A stretch of DNA of 64,000 nucleotides from Paenibacillus caseinilyticus. GTDB lineage: Bacteria; Bacillota; Bacilli; Paenibacillales; NBRC-103111. The notes below the pieces were generated by a model that saw nothing but the letters and a program-made list of their open reading frames with translations, made no database searches and had not been told where the DNA came from. Of the stretch, positions 43,601 through 51,754 are shown in pieces. The position numbers were made by a program, and so were the translations under genes. Numbering within the stretch: the first letter of the stretch is position 1; each line of letters opens with the position of its first letter. The DNA lies in assembly GCF_027533645.1 (NCBI RefSeq), contig NZ_JAQAGY010000019.1, positions 1 through 64,000 on the forward strand, in the 5' to 3' direction.

Positions 43601-45504
43601 CCGTAGCCCGTAGGGAACTGCACATACGGCGAATCTGCCGTCTTGATCGGATACGCCTCCACGAAGAATGGCCAGCGCATCGGCAGCTTGCCCGTGAAGT
43701 CCTGCTCGCCGAACAGCACATCGGCTACCCCAGCCCCTTCCGTTCCCGGGAGCCAAGCTGCAATGAGGCCGGCCCAGTCATCCATCTGCGGGGCCACCGT
43801 CATCGGACGGCCGGACACCAGAACGACCAGAATCGGAATCTGCGGATCCGCGCTGCGGATGTTCTCCAGCGTAGCGAGGTCTTCCGCGTCGAGATTCAGA
43901 TTCGCGGTGTCGCCGTTTGACTCCGCATAAGGCTTCTCGCCGAGCACGGCAATGGCCACATCGTGACCCGCCGCCCCCCGGCCGTGCTTGTTGTAAGTCA
44001 CCGTCTTCCGGTCTCCGGCCGCTTCCTGAATTCCCTTCAGGATGGTCGTTCCCGGTGTCGTCGGACCACTCTGGCCCTGCCAAGTGATGGACCAGCCGCC
44101 CGCCTGGATCCCGATATCATCAGCGCTCTTGCCGGCAACGAAGATCTTCTTCATGGAGCCGAGCCGGGACAATAGCGGCTGCCCGTTCACCTTGTCGTTC
44201 TTGAGCAGCACGAGCGATTCCCGGACGGCCTGTCTGGCCGTCTCCCGGTGCTCCGCCGAGCCCACGGCTTCCGCGAGTTCTCCGCTGGTCTTCGGATGCT
44301 CGAACACGCCGGACTCGAACTTCACGCGGAGAATACGGGTGACTGCATCGTCGACCCTCTCCGCCGGGATCGCACCCTCGTTCACATTCTCCTTCAGATA
44401 GCGGACAACGTCGCGCCATTTGTCCGATTCCATGAACATATCGACGCCTGCGTTCGCTGCGGTGCGCACCTGCGCCTTCAGCCCGCTGACCGGCTCTCCT
44501 TCCCAGTCCTTCGTGATCTGGTCGATCCCGTTCCAGTCGGTGATCACGAAGCCCTTGAACCCGAGTTCGCCCTTCAGCTTGTCGGTGAGCAGGGGCTTGC
44601 TCGCATGCATCTTGAGGCCCTGGATGCTGTTATACGAAGCCATGACGGACCTCACCCCGGCATCCACCGCCTGCTTGTACATGGCGAGCTCGCGTTCGAG
44701 CATCTGCTGCATCTCCTGCTCCGTATACGTCTTCGCGGATACGTCGCCCTGGTTCGTGCCATTGTCGGTATAGCCTTCGCCGATAAAATGCTTCGCGGTC
44801 GCCACCACTTTGTCCGGCCCTTTCCCATCTCCTGCCTGCGCTCCCTGCAGCCCTTGGATATAGGCTGCTCCGAGGCGGCCCGCGAGCACCGAGTCATCGC
44901 CGAAGCCTTCATAGGTGCGGCCCCAGCGCGGGTTCTGCACATCGGCGACGGTAGGCCCGAACGCATAGTTCACCCCCGTCGCCCTCATCTCCCTCGCCGT
45001 CAAGGCACCGAGCTTCTTCATGAGCTCTGGATTCCGAGCGGCGCCGAGACCGATATTATGGGGAATGAGCGTAGCGCCGATCACGTTGCTGTGCCCGTGA
45101 ACCGCATCCACGCCATAGAGCAGCGGAATGCCGAGCCGCGTCGAGAGAGCCCCGTCCTGGTAGCTGTCATACAGCTCCGCCCACTTCCCTGGCGTGCTGT
45201 TCGCCTGTTTGCCGCCCGGGAAGGAGCCTCCTCCGCTCAGCATCGAGCCAAGGTGATACTCCCTCACATCTTCCGGGGTGGCGTAGGCCCTCTCCGCCTG
45301 AACCATCTGGCCGACCTTCTCGTCCAGCGTCATGCGTCCCAGAAGATCCTCCACCCGCTTCTCCACCGGAAGCTGCGGATTCCAATAGGGAGGCAGCTCC
45401 GCCGGGGATCCTGCCGCCGATACCGGCCAAGCAGCCGGCCCTGCGAATGACGTGCTTAAGACTACCGCCGCCGTCAAAGCGGATACTTTTCGTTTGTACC
45501 TCAA
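37693..45504 (-). CDS. Giant surface-anchored glycosidase: GH3 + GH30 + CBM6-like + SLH
   Basis: 2603 residues; TTG start with GGAGG 9 nt upstream; signal peptide 1-31. Order: GH3 N-domain ~45-400 ('RMTLDEKVGQMVQ', 'KHFIGEGYTDNG' Lys238-His239, nucleophile Asp323 in 'VITDWNG'); GH3 C-domain ~430-645; CBM6-like ~666-785 ('RIEAEAFAAQSG', 'FADAGDWSEYTV'); GH30 ~813-1265 with Glu1024 ('LQNEPLLE') and Glu1120 ('YLTERAVWG'); beta-sandwich/CBM6-like units ~1268-1525; X2-like Ig modules ~1527-1745; two CBM6-like units ~1745-2000; two chitobiase C-terminal-type Ig repeats ~2020-2182 ('VFYTLDGSLPTAD', 'IYYTLDGSVPSAA'); Gly/Asn/Ser linker ~2182-2235; unknown region; three SLH domains ~2422-2602. It should display exo-beta-glucosidase and endo-glucanase activities on the cell wall. 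cre-like boxes precede it. One uninterrupted frame. Confidence 0.93.
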   Translation of the reverse strand: MRYKRKVSALTAAVVLSTSFAGPAAWPVSAAGSPAELPPYWNPQLPVEKRVEDLLGRMTLDEKVGQMVQAERAYATPEDVREYHLGSMLSGGGSFPGGKQANSTPGKWAELYDSYQDGALSTRLGIPLLYGVDAVHGHSNVIGATLIPHNIGLGAARNPELMKKLGALTAREMRATGVNYAFGPTVADVQNPRWGRTYEGFGDDSVLAGRLGAAYIQGLQGAQAGDGKGPDKVVATAKHFIGEGYTDNGTNQGDVSAKTYTEQEMQQMLERELAMYKQAVDAGVRSVMASYNSIQGLKMHASKPLLTDKLKGELGFKGFVITDWNGIDQITKDWEGEPVSGLKAQVRTAANAGVDMFMESDKWRDVVRYLKENVNEGAIPAERVDDAVTRILRVKFESGVFEHPKTSGELAEAVGSAEHRETARQAVRESLVLLKNDKVNGQPLLSRLGSMKKIFVAGKSADDIGIQAGGWSITWQGQSGPTTPGTTILKGIQEAAGDRKTVTYNKHGRGAAGHDVAIAVLGEKPYAESNGDTANLNLDAEDLATLENIRSADPQIPILVVLVSGRPMTVAPQMDDWAGLIAAWLPGTEGAGVADVLFGEQDFTGKLPMRWPFFVEAYPIKTADSPYVQFPTGYGLTKGQETPALPPVPQKPGQPADSGKAIPGRIEAEAFAAQSGLQLENASEGTQNLGFADAGDWSEYTVNVAEAGTYEVDFRYAGELGSPTSIRIKDEAGRTAGTFTGASTGGWQSWQTGTAAKVVLRQTGTQKLRLEFGGSINLNWLEFRRTGDVPADTGGGGESGSGAVVKAGAVESWITSERDPGDIRWYYAPRYCEGDKKLEAQTPLDLTMPGGTAGTEIKIDPQKTYQSMIGIGSSMEESTVHNLWKMSPAKRTEVLKKLVDPAQGAGMSLVRLTIGTADFTARQFYSYDDRPAGETDPELKHFSIQKDRDYHIIDTVKEMQRIHPDIKFFASPWSPPGWMKTTDSLMKGQVKDEYLPVLAKYYLKYLQAYRAEGIEIEAMTLQNEPLLEIEYPSAKMPWEQQAELVKLMRAELDTNGFSHVKLWIFDHNPGDTMAYPAQLLRDPASRAAVDGTAFHDYGGDLGEMTKLHELYPEKNVYLTERAVWGTKGADRMAQYFRNWARSYNSWVVMLDSDIRTHQWVGTPDPTPLVQDSADPDNYWLAPEYYLLGQYTKFVEPGYVRIDSNYGSSDTVTNVAFLSPDGKRIVTVVINQTKETQPVKLLSDGTQITSSVPAQSVVTYRWDRVVAEATAPGTIRAADFDSASGSYTADAAAGTVGGLNEGTGEPASFDYLVNVAETGTYYADLGYTGSPQNGGLTLKRDGAAAASMPLARAVTEDGRTAYARTSVTLEAGIHKLTLAAEGRGYSLTSLMLTKADEERYGVPGLIEAETASKPDGVLVNRSGAGIISVGFSGGDSALGYPVHVEQAGEYAVTYRYASEGGHPAVELSAAGTVVGTTYLAGSAGREQWVNVTDTVTLPAGDHTLSLSVKGAAADLDWLAVGPTLVASPDSAVREGQEDGASITFELLNDTFQPALNPAGWSLEGIGGMAVGSVTRLDDRHAQVELRGTRTQDYDKDIRASVTAAVYETVSGSVYATGVLGSRVLFLAADDAEELSIAGGPVPYGVDGYVLGVALEGGTFRADALEGIGLAGTAVTQGGVSLKSVRAVDASHLELTLGWDGTPYYGDLSLAVNVPKEAYADGEAALSAAAVLSGTVNRREAVPVPGSVPAEAFYKVQGAAADEGPSGTRKLTGFDAGDYVEYKIDAAQAGTYMAALRITFESGASKGIVLKNGAGDTLAEYTVPQLYNKNWVTVGSQVRLPAGEQILRVYAQAGGFELGSISLEPVTAQKMGEDGLLRVEAESYSNATVGVIQDNEASGTSPAFRNIGYMSAGNTLDYLVDVKTAGFYRVNYRYATAQGGVSAAFTVGGRTLGTAALPGTGGWGTFKDASHTVKLEAGVQTIRFLDQGDGFNLDWFELQPSDGTEQTAAERASLPAASLQAGVHYGSVQVALTTAAEGAAVFYTLDGSLPTADSMPYTGPIEITELAVVRAIAVKAGMKDSFAALYTYEIKAGEQPLEPAAAPVAAPGSGSYTGPQQVVLTSQTGGAAIYYTLDGSVPSAASGTEYKQAITVPIGTTTIKAFAVKEGMADSPIAEFTYVISTPGNNGGGNNDSGGSNGGGNPDRGSSTGSPGSTGGNPGTPSPSTGGKPVVQAPQPKLDPATGLASVTMEEAALADALSGRTSLTIEVPLAEGAAAYGITLPVSVLSGKAGKVVLELVTGAGSITLPSGMLIPADIGGAAKVELRIGRSNAAHLSAELGGRPAVELTLLVDGSPIEWSNPDAKVSVSVPYDPSAAELAHPERITVWYVNASGTITAVPSGRYDNKTGRVSFTTTHFSLFAVAYVTKSFGDLGSHEWAREAVETMAAKGVIEGTAEGTFTPGAPVKRGDFLLMLVEALDLTARFEGNFSDVEPSAYYAGAAGVAKKLGIAEGKEQGRFDPSSPVTRQEMMTLAARAMKLAGKAAPAADASELDVFTDRAELAAYAGDSAAALVKSGLVTGDGSRLNPRGTATRAETAVLIHRLYRY

Positions 45505-45530
45505 TGGTTTCGTCCTCCTGCTCGTAAGTA

Positions 45531-45544
45531 TGGAATCGATTACA
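45531..45544 (-). promoter_or_regulatory. cre-like operator just before the giant gene
   Basis: TGGAATCGATTACA fits the cre consensus at 13 of 14 positions and lies 27 nt before the TTG start, in the untranslated leader where a bound CcpA-type repressor would block transcription. Confidence 0.6.
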
Positions 45545-45823
45545 AATTACGTTGCCGCAAACCTCCCTATGCTGTGTTCACTCATCCCTCGACTCTTAGG
45601 CTGCCGCAGCATACGAAGTAAGCGCTCTCTACATGCCCCAACATTCAGCCTTCCCCTCCATCACTTGGCGGGTCTCTTCCTCCTTCTTTTTGCGGGCAGC
45701 CGCCCTCCGGTTATTCCCTCATTGTAAATCAGCTGTCCCCCCCGGATTAGGCCCCATTTTTCAGGTTGGATTCTCCATATTTCGGATTTGCCGTGTTATC
45801 GGGAGAACGCTCCACTCTTTGGT

Positions 45824-45837
45824 TGAAATCGATTCCA
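45824..45837. promoter_or_regulatory. Distal cre-like operator, giant gene / DUF5995 intergenic region
   Basis: TGAAATCGATTCCA fits the cre consensus at 13 of 14 positions and shares TGAAATCGATT with the operator before the GH30 gene. It is 320 bp before the giant gene. The rest of 45505-46023 has no credible gene; GGAAG/CTTCC at 45900-45916 next to an A-run could be a weak minus-strand terminator. Confidence 0.5.
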
Positions 45838-46023
45838 TGTCTAGCCTCTCCTTTCCCAATTCCCTGACCCCTACCAAACAGCTGCCGGGCCAAAAAAAAG
45901 GAAGCCCCCCACTTCCCCCTTACTGGAGAAGATGTACCGTGCTAAAATGAGAGCAGAACTAAATGAGAGCGCTGCCTAACGGGCACCATGGAAAGAATTC
46001 TAACGGAAATGCGGGGAATGACA

Positions 46024-46827
46024 ATGAACGGAACCTATGGGGGAGCCCGGAGCATCGACGAGGTGCTGCTGCAGCTGGATGATGCGGTAGCGGAAGCCAG
46101 AATGGCTTCTTCCCGGCTCGGGTATTTTGCCGCCTTGTACCGGATGGTCACAAGGAAGGTCAAAGACGGCATAGCGCAGGGCTTCTTCGAGGACGGCCCG
46201 CGGATGGAACGGCTCGACGTTACCTTCGCGAACCGGTATCTGGATGCGCTGAACCTTCACCTGCACGGCGGACGGCCGACAGGCTGTTGGGCTCTCTCGT
46301 TCGAGGCTGCCCGCAATCCGCGGCTGCTGATCCTGCAGCATCTGCTGCTCGGCATGAACGCGCATATCAACTACGACCTCGGCATCGCAGCCGCCGAGAC
46401 TTCTCCCGGAGCCGAGCTCGGCAGTCTGTATACGGACTTCAACAAAATCAACGCCATCCTCGCCGGTCTGGTAGGCAGCGTCGTAGACGAGATTCAGGAG
46501 CTCTCCCCATGGATCCGATTGCTCGACAAGATCGATATCAAGGCCGAATTCGCGGTTATCAACTTCAGCATGATGAAGGCCAGAGACTGCGCCTGGAACG
46601 TGGCGGAGCGGCTGGCGCTCGGCGATAACGCCTCGGATGCCGCTTACCTCTACCAGCTCGGTAACGAAGTCGCTTTCTTGGGCGGCAAGGTGGCCGATCC
46701 CAGCTTCTGGCTGAACCTGGGCCTCTCTGTCATCCGCTCCCGGGAGAGCGGGGATATCCCCCGCATCATCGATGTGCTAGGGGGGACGGATACCGATATC
46801 GTGCCGCCGATCCGGCACGCCGTCTGA
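46024..46827 (+). CDS. DUF5995 family protein
   Basis: 267 residues from ATG 46024, which has GGGGA six nt upstream; earlier in-frame ATGs at 45988, 46009 and 46018 are possible. Family-like text: 'VTFANRYLDALNLHLHGGRP', 'CWALSFEAARNPRLLILQHLLLGMNAHINYDLGIA' (core LLLGMNAHINYDLGIAAAE) and 'LGSLYTDFNKINAIL'. All-helical, cytoplasmic, no signal. DUF5995 proteins are of unknown function; the conserved His/Asn/Asp in 'MNAHINYD' suggest a metal or active site. Transcribed away from the giant gene. Confidence 0.78.
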   Translation: MNGTYGGARSIDEVLLQLDDAVAEARMASSRLGYFAALYRMVTRKVKDGIAQGFFEDGPRMERLDVTFANRYLDALNLHLHGGRPTGCWALSFEAARNPRLLILQHLLLGMNAHINYDLGIAAAETSPGAELGSLYTDFNKINAILAGLVGSVVDEIQELSPWIRLLDKIDIKAEFAVINFSMMKARDCAWNVAERLALGDNASDAAYLYQLGNEVAFLGGKVADPSFWLNLGLSVIRSRESGDIPRIIDVLGGTDTDIVPPIRHAV

Positions 46828-46870
46828 ACATGGAGTATCATGGCGGAGCGGCTGGGCGCCCAGCGATAAC

Positions 46871-47036
46871 GCCTTCTACTCCAGCAGTGTTGCAGCACTT
46901 CCCGGTATTGCCAATCCTGAATTCACTTCTGTCTTATATACGGATTACGAAAGCGATGCCGCAGGGGCGTACACTTTCGTCATCGGACATGAAATAAGTA
47001 GTGATGCGTTCCAGGCAGCCGCCCTGAACTCATCGC
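46871..47036 (+). pseudogene. Relic of a GyrI/YdeE-like effector-binding domain
   Basis: Plus strand reads 'AFYSSSVAALPGIANPEF', 'TSVLYTDYESDAAGAYTF' and 'VIGHEISSDAFQAAALNSSL'. 'VYTDYESDxxGxYTxxIG' is the signature strand pair of the AraC-effector-binding (GyrI-like, YdeE) domain. Both ends are missing: there is no start codon or RBS, and the 3' end runs into the convergent gene at 47030. The 5' junction (46841-46874) repeats about 33 bp of the preceding DUF5995 gene (46601-46633), suggesting a small duplication or deletion event there. Confidence 0.65.
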
Positions 47037-47866
47037 TTGAACACCACTTTGAGCAGCGCGGGCAGTGCAATGAAGCGCAGATCATCCTCGGGATCTTCCG
47101 CCAGCTGCGGCCTCAGCTTGATCAGGTCCGCCCCGCCCGAGAAGGCGTCCATATTCCGTGAAGGCAATCCCCCGTTGTAGAAGCGGATGACCTCGCGTCC
47201 CGACGCATCCGTGATCCGGAAGGACGTACCGAGCAGGTCGTCGCTCCGGAGCTCGCCGATGCGGCAGCCGGCCCCATCCCGGATGTCCATCTGCGCTTTC
47301 CAGCGGTCTTGCAGATAGCTAGCGATCTTCGTACCGTCCGGCAGATAGACTTCCATAGGCCGGTTCAATCCTCCCCGCTGCTGCAGGCGCAGCCTGGGAG
47401 TGCCAATGCGGTCTGTGACCACGAAGCTTTTGGGCAGGAACGACCGCAGTCCGTCCAGAGCGCCATCCGCCCACAGCACCCAGCCCCTGCTCGTCTCCCG
47501 GAACTCCAGGAGCAGGTCTCCATCGACGGAGAAGTAACGGATGTGATGCCGCATACCGGACTGCCGCATCAGCATCATCTCTGAATCCCGATGCAGGATT
47601 GCATCCGGTCCCGATGGAGGTTCCCGATCCGCCGCCGTTGCTCTATCCCGCGGAAAGAACCGCGCCTTCCGCTTCTGGGATCCCGATACCCCCAGCATCA
47701 ACAGAGCCGGGAGGACCATACCCGGCAGCGTCATAAGCAGCTCCTTCCGGGCCGGCCAGCCATAATAGACGTGCAGCGCGGTGATGACCGCTCCCCCGAA
47801 CAGCAGAAGGGTTCCTGCCGCTCTGCCGACCTTCGCATTCCTCTCGTGATGCTCTCTCCAGCCCAT
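47030..47866 (-). CDS. Membrane protein with possible tubby-like C-terminal domain
   Basis: 278 residues from ATG 47866 (GAGGAGGAGAGG just upstream). Two hydrophobic helices at about residues 16-60 ('AAGTLLLFGGAVITALHVYY', 'ELLMTLPGMVLPALLMLG') follow a charged N-terminus. The C-terminal ~170 residues are predicted beta-rich with repeating 'YLPDGTKIASYLQDRWKAQM' and 'DDLLGTSFRITDASGREVIR' units, which recalls tubby/LURP-one-like barrels; this is a weak inference. Function unknown. Its stop overlaps the relic on the other strand. Confidence 0.75.
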   Translation of the reverse strand: MGWREHHERNAKVGRAAGTLLLFGGAVITALHVYYGWPARKELLMTLPGMVLPALLMLGVSGSQKRKARFFPRDRATAADREPPSGPDAILHRDSEMMLMRQSGMRHHIRYFSVDGDLLLEFRETSRGWVLWADGALDGLRSFLPKSFVVTDRIGTPRLRLQQRGGLNRPMEVYLPDGTKIASYLQDRWKAQMDIRDGAGCRIGELRSDDLLGTSFRITDASGREVIRFYNGGLPSRNMDAFSGGADLIKLRPQLAEDPEDDLRFIALPALLKVVFKR

Positions 47867-48064
47867 CGCCTCTCCTCCTCTTTCAGCTCCTGGTGATCTC
47901 CTGCTGCAGATACTCTTCTCTAACTGACACGCCAACCCTGCCGAATGTTCTCTTGTCGTTCGCAAAGCACAAACAAGCCCAGGGGAACTGCTCCGCTGGG
48001 CATACTTGCTTGTTTGCTTTTCGTGACTCCAATAAGGGCATGGATGAAATGCTTCATGAAGGCT

Positions 48065-49297
48065 TCACCCCTGCGGCTCTGCCTCCGCATCTCCGCTGCG
48101 GATCCTCGCCCCGAGGAACAGGACGAGGCCCATCAGCCCCAGGCCGCCGACGCACAGCATCATCCCCCCGAACGGAAGCGAGCCGTGAAGCGATGTCCCG
48201 ATCAAGGGACCGGCGGTACCGCGGATGCCGAACAGCATGAGATGAAGGCCGAACACGACGGCCTCCCGGCCTCTGGCGAAGCGGAAGACGAAGGCCATGC
48301 AGCCGATATCCCAGACCGCGTCGCTGATGCCCTGGATGCCGCTGGCAGCCATCACGGCCGGGAATGTGCCGACCAGACCGTACAAGAACGGCACCGTCGT
48401 CATCGCCGTCAGCCCGCAGGCCATCACCGCCTGCGGCGAGAACCGGTCGATCGCCCACCCGGCGATGAGGTAAGCGAGCAGCATGCAGGCAAAATACGCC
48501 ATCCGCAGGTAGCCGATCTGCGCATTGCTGAGCCCGAGCTCATGCACCTGGTAGATCGCGTATAGCGGACTGGCCAGCATGTTGCCGAAGCCGGCGAGAC
48601 TTGTAGCGGCAAGGAAGACCAGGATCGGCCGGTTGCCCCGGATGAGGCGCAGCTGGCCGAACAGCGATAAGCGGAGCGCACTGCCCTTTCCTCCGGCAAA
48701 AAATCGCGGCACCTCGCGTACCTGCCGGAACGCAAGCAGCGACAGCGCCCCCGTCACTGCTGCCGTGAGCAGGGGCCCCGTGCTTCCGGAGGCATCGATC
48801 CACCGGCCGGCCACCCAGGCCAGCGGCAGCATCAGCAGGCCCATGACCACGCGTACATTGCCCATCAAGCGCCCTCGTTGGTCCGCCGGATAGAGCCTCG
48901 TCATCAAGGCGGCATAGGCCGGAGCCTGGATCCCCATGAGGAAGTGGAACACAAAAGCCGTAGCCACGAACATGACCGGCGACGCGTATAAGGCGGGGGC
49001 AATGAGCAGCAATCGCGCGATCAGATTCGGCAGCAGGAAGAACGGCTTCGGAGACCGCCCTTCCATCACACCCGCCCATGCGGGAGAGAAGAGGAGTCCG
49101 ACAGCCGGCGCCGCGGTCAACAGGCCGACCTGCAGGTCGCTTGCGCCATGCTGCAGCGCAATCGGAATGTAGAATTGGTTGAATACCACGTTAAACAAGC
49201 TGAAGGCGGAGGCCGCGGTGATATCCCAGCGGAAGTTGTACCACGTCTCCCCGCTCATCCGCAGTCCCGAGAAATTGATAATTCTGTCTTCGTCCAT
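48065..49297 (-). CDS. Major facilitator superfamily transporter
   Basis: 410 residues, about twelve membrane helices. MFS-type signals are 'TRLYPADQRGRLMGNVRVVMG' (loop 4-5) and 'RFARGREAVVFGLHLMLFG' (10-11 region), with 'FYIPIALQHGASDLQVGLLTAAPAVG' in the first repeat (core QHGASDLQVGLLTAAPAVG). No substrate-specific motif is seen. It belongs to the two-domain Bacillales group of uncharacterised exporters. RBS before the chosen ATG is weak; an alternative ATG lies 13 codons in. Transcribed toward the membrane protein gene, separated by a weak hairpin near 47965-48020. Confidence 0.88.
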   Translation of the reverse strand: MDEDRIINFSGLRMSGETWYNFRWDITAASAFSLFNVVFNQFYIPIALQHGASDLQVGLLTAAPAVGLLFSPAWAGVMEGRSPKPFFLLPNLIARLLLIAPALYASPVMFVATAFVFHFLMGIQAPAYAALMTRLYPADQRGRLMGNVRVVMGLLMLPLAWVAGRWIDASGSTGPLLTAAVTGALSLLAFRQVREVPRFFAGGKGSALRLSLFGQLRLIRGNRPILVFLAATSLAGFGNMLASPLYAIYQVHELGLSNAQIGYLRMAYFACMLLAYLIAGWAIDRFSPQAVMACGLTAMTTVPFLYGLVGTFPAVMAASGIQGISDAVWDIGCMAFVFRFARGREAVVFGLHLMLFGIRGTAGPLIGTSLHGSLPFGGMMLCVGGLGLMGLVLFLGARIRSGDAEAEPQG

Positions 49298-49535
49298 GGT
49301 CCCGATCCATCTCCCAGCGCTGCTTCCTGCGATTGTTCATTCACTATGTAGGATTCTACTACGGAGTACAGCCCTTTCCCATGCCCATTTGCGATGAGTT
49401 CGGCCCGCACTCCTCTCTCTATTGACCGGACCGGCCCCACCCCTGCCCGCCGATACGGTTTAGTTATAATCGTTCTTTCCATTTTATTTCCTTTTCCCTT
49501 CCTTCATAATAAAGAACAGAAAGGAAGTGGAGCGG

Positions 49536-49679
49536 ATGCATTACTTTGAACTCGAGCTTCAAATGACAGAGAGGCAGCATAAAATCCGGCAGCGAAGCCT
49601 CGGCGTGCTGCGCCAGGTCTGGCGTTCCTCACACGGGTATGCCATGAGCGTGCTCGTCTGGGTCGTATCGGCGGCTTAG
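49536..49679 (+). CDS. Small hypothetical protein
   Basis: A 47-codon ORF not tied to any known family: begins 'MHYFELELQMTERQHKIRQR', contains 'SLGVLRQVWRSSHGYAMSV' and ends with a short hydrophobic 'LVWVVSAA'. AAAGGAAGTGGAG precedes the ATG at good spacing. The balance of charged and aromatic residues looks coding, and the competing minus-strand frame is less plausible. It stands alone in a 560-bp intergenic interval. Confidence 0.45.
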   Translation: MHYFELELQMTERQHKIRQRSLGVLRQVWRSSHGYAMSVLVWVVSAA

Positions 49680-49864
49680 TACCAAGCTGGTTAGTGCATC
49701 GGAATAGTATATCGGATGGAGGGGGATTCTGCCCCTTCCGCGGCTGTGCGAGCGTCCTGCTTGCCCGGGGCAGCCCGAACGCTGGACGGCCCTGCATACA
49801 AGAAGCGAAGGTCCCCATGTCCGGGAAGCCTCCGCTTCTTGTCTCTGCCTATTCTTGTCTCTGC

Positions 49865-50329
49865 CTATTCTTGTACCCGCTGGCGCCCTTCTTCCGACAG
49901 GGCCAGCTTCCCGCTGCGGGTCATCGTCTTCACATATCGGGCCTCGCGAAAGCGTAGGGCCGACCAATCCTCGTCGATGGCGATCTGGCGGACGCCTTCG
50001 AATCCGAGGCGGCCAAGCGGCTGCCAGCCCGTATCGCGCGTGATATCGGCTTTGTATTTCTTCGACGTCTTCTTCGGATAGGCGAACCAGAGCAGCTGGT
50101 CCGGTGCGCAGCGCCGGGCGGCTTCGGGCGCCAAGGCCTCCACCTCTGCGCCGCTTTTGCAGAAAACCAGCACCAATCCATACGGCTCCTCGCCCGCCTC
50201 ATCAAGAGAAGCGCAAACCTCTCCGGCCTCCCGGAAAGCGTCAAGGAACGGACCGAATTCCTCCGGTGCCTGCAGCACTAACATCCGTGTCCGGCCTTTG
50301 TAATTCAGCTTCTTGAGCAGCTCATTCAT
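49865..50329 (-). CDS. Conserved hypothetical protein
   Basis: 154 residues, cytoplasmic, alpha/beta. Text such as 'LNYKGRTRMLVLQAPEEFG', 'LLWFAYPKKTSKKYKADITRD' (LWFAYPKKTSKKYKADI) and 'AIDEDWSALRFREARYVKTM' looks like a known family of small uncharacterised bacterial proteins (DUF3052-like in layout). AAGGAGAGAA precedes ATG. The stop codon lies inside the second copy of a 16-bp tandem duplication (TTGTCTCTGCCTATTC twice, 49847-49878 region), so the original C-terminus may have differed. Function unknown. Confidence 0.75.
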   Translation of the reverse strand: MNELLKKLNYKGRTRMLVLQAPEEFGPFLDAFREAGEVCASLDEAGEEPYGLVLVFCKSGAEVEALAPEAARRCAPDQLLWFAYPKKTSKKYKADITRDTGWQPLGRLGFEGVRQIAIDEDWSALRFREARYVKTMTRSGKLALSEEGRQRVQE

Positions 50330-50475
50330 AGCGTTCTCTCCTTCTTCATCCTTGTTCTCTCAGTATACAAGATTTGGGTCAAGCTGACTTGAACTCCGGC
50401 AGCCGGAGGATTACACTAGAGTGGACTGGAAAATTTTCGGACATCATTATCCCTAGGTGAGAGGCGGTTATCCAA

Positions 50476-51462
<987 letters not shown>

Positions 51463-51525
51463 ACAGCCGCGGTTCAATGAACCCCGGATCTCGGAATCCA
51501 ACATGAACCTTTACTCACACCTACA

Positions 51526-51554
51526 AAAAAACACGCCGCGATGGCGTGTTTTTT
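51526..51554 (+). terminator. Terminator of the aldo/keto reductase gene
   Basis: ACACGCC-gcgat-GGCGTGT with A6 before and T6 after, bidirectional in form. It lies 65 nt after the stop codon and directly abuts repeat copy 3. Confidence 0.9.
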
Positions 51555-51648
51555 GATATATAAGAATGTATATCTCGCCAAGGCTCGATCCTGTCTTCTT
51601 ATATATCTCATAAACGCGCACCGTCCTTAAAAGACGGCGAAACCGTTG
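51555..51648 (-). repeat. Dispersed structured repeat, copy 3 (opposite orientation)
   Basis: The minus strand reads CAACGGTTTCGCCGTC, TTTTAAGGACGGTGCGCG, TTTATGAGATATATAAGAAG, ACAGGATCGAGCCTTGGCGA, GATATA. It aligns with copies 1 and 2. GATATATAAGAA pairs with TTCTTATATATC at its 3' end. That end faces the reductase terminator, the same relation to a neighbouring gene as in the other two copies. Confidence 0.85.
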
Positions 51649-51754
51649 ATCTTGTGCCGGGGCCGATGCCCTGAACCCTGCTGAACAGAACACGAATTGT
51701 CGGATCGCTGTCCGAAATCCATGTTACGCTATCCATGAAAGGAGGGGATGACCG

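Noticed and set aside
41386..43920. 844-codon plus-strand ORF over the giant gene, and similar long antisense ORFs (35526-37319 plus, 32790-34268 minus, 22736-23944 plus)
   Set aside because: All lie opposite well-supported genes and have Arg/His/Leu-rich composition typical of antisense frames at high GC; none has an RBS or a domain.
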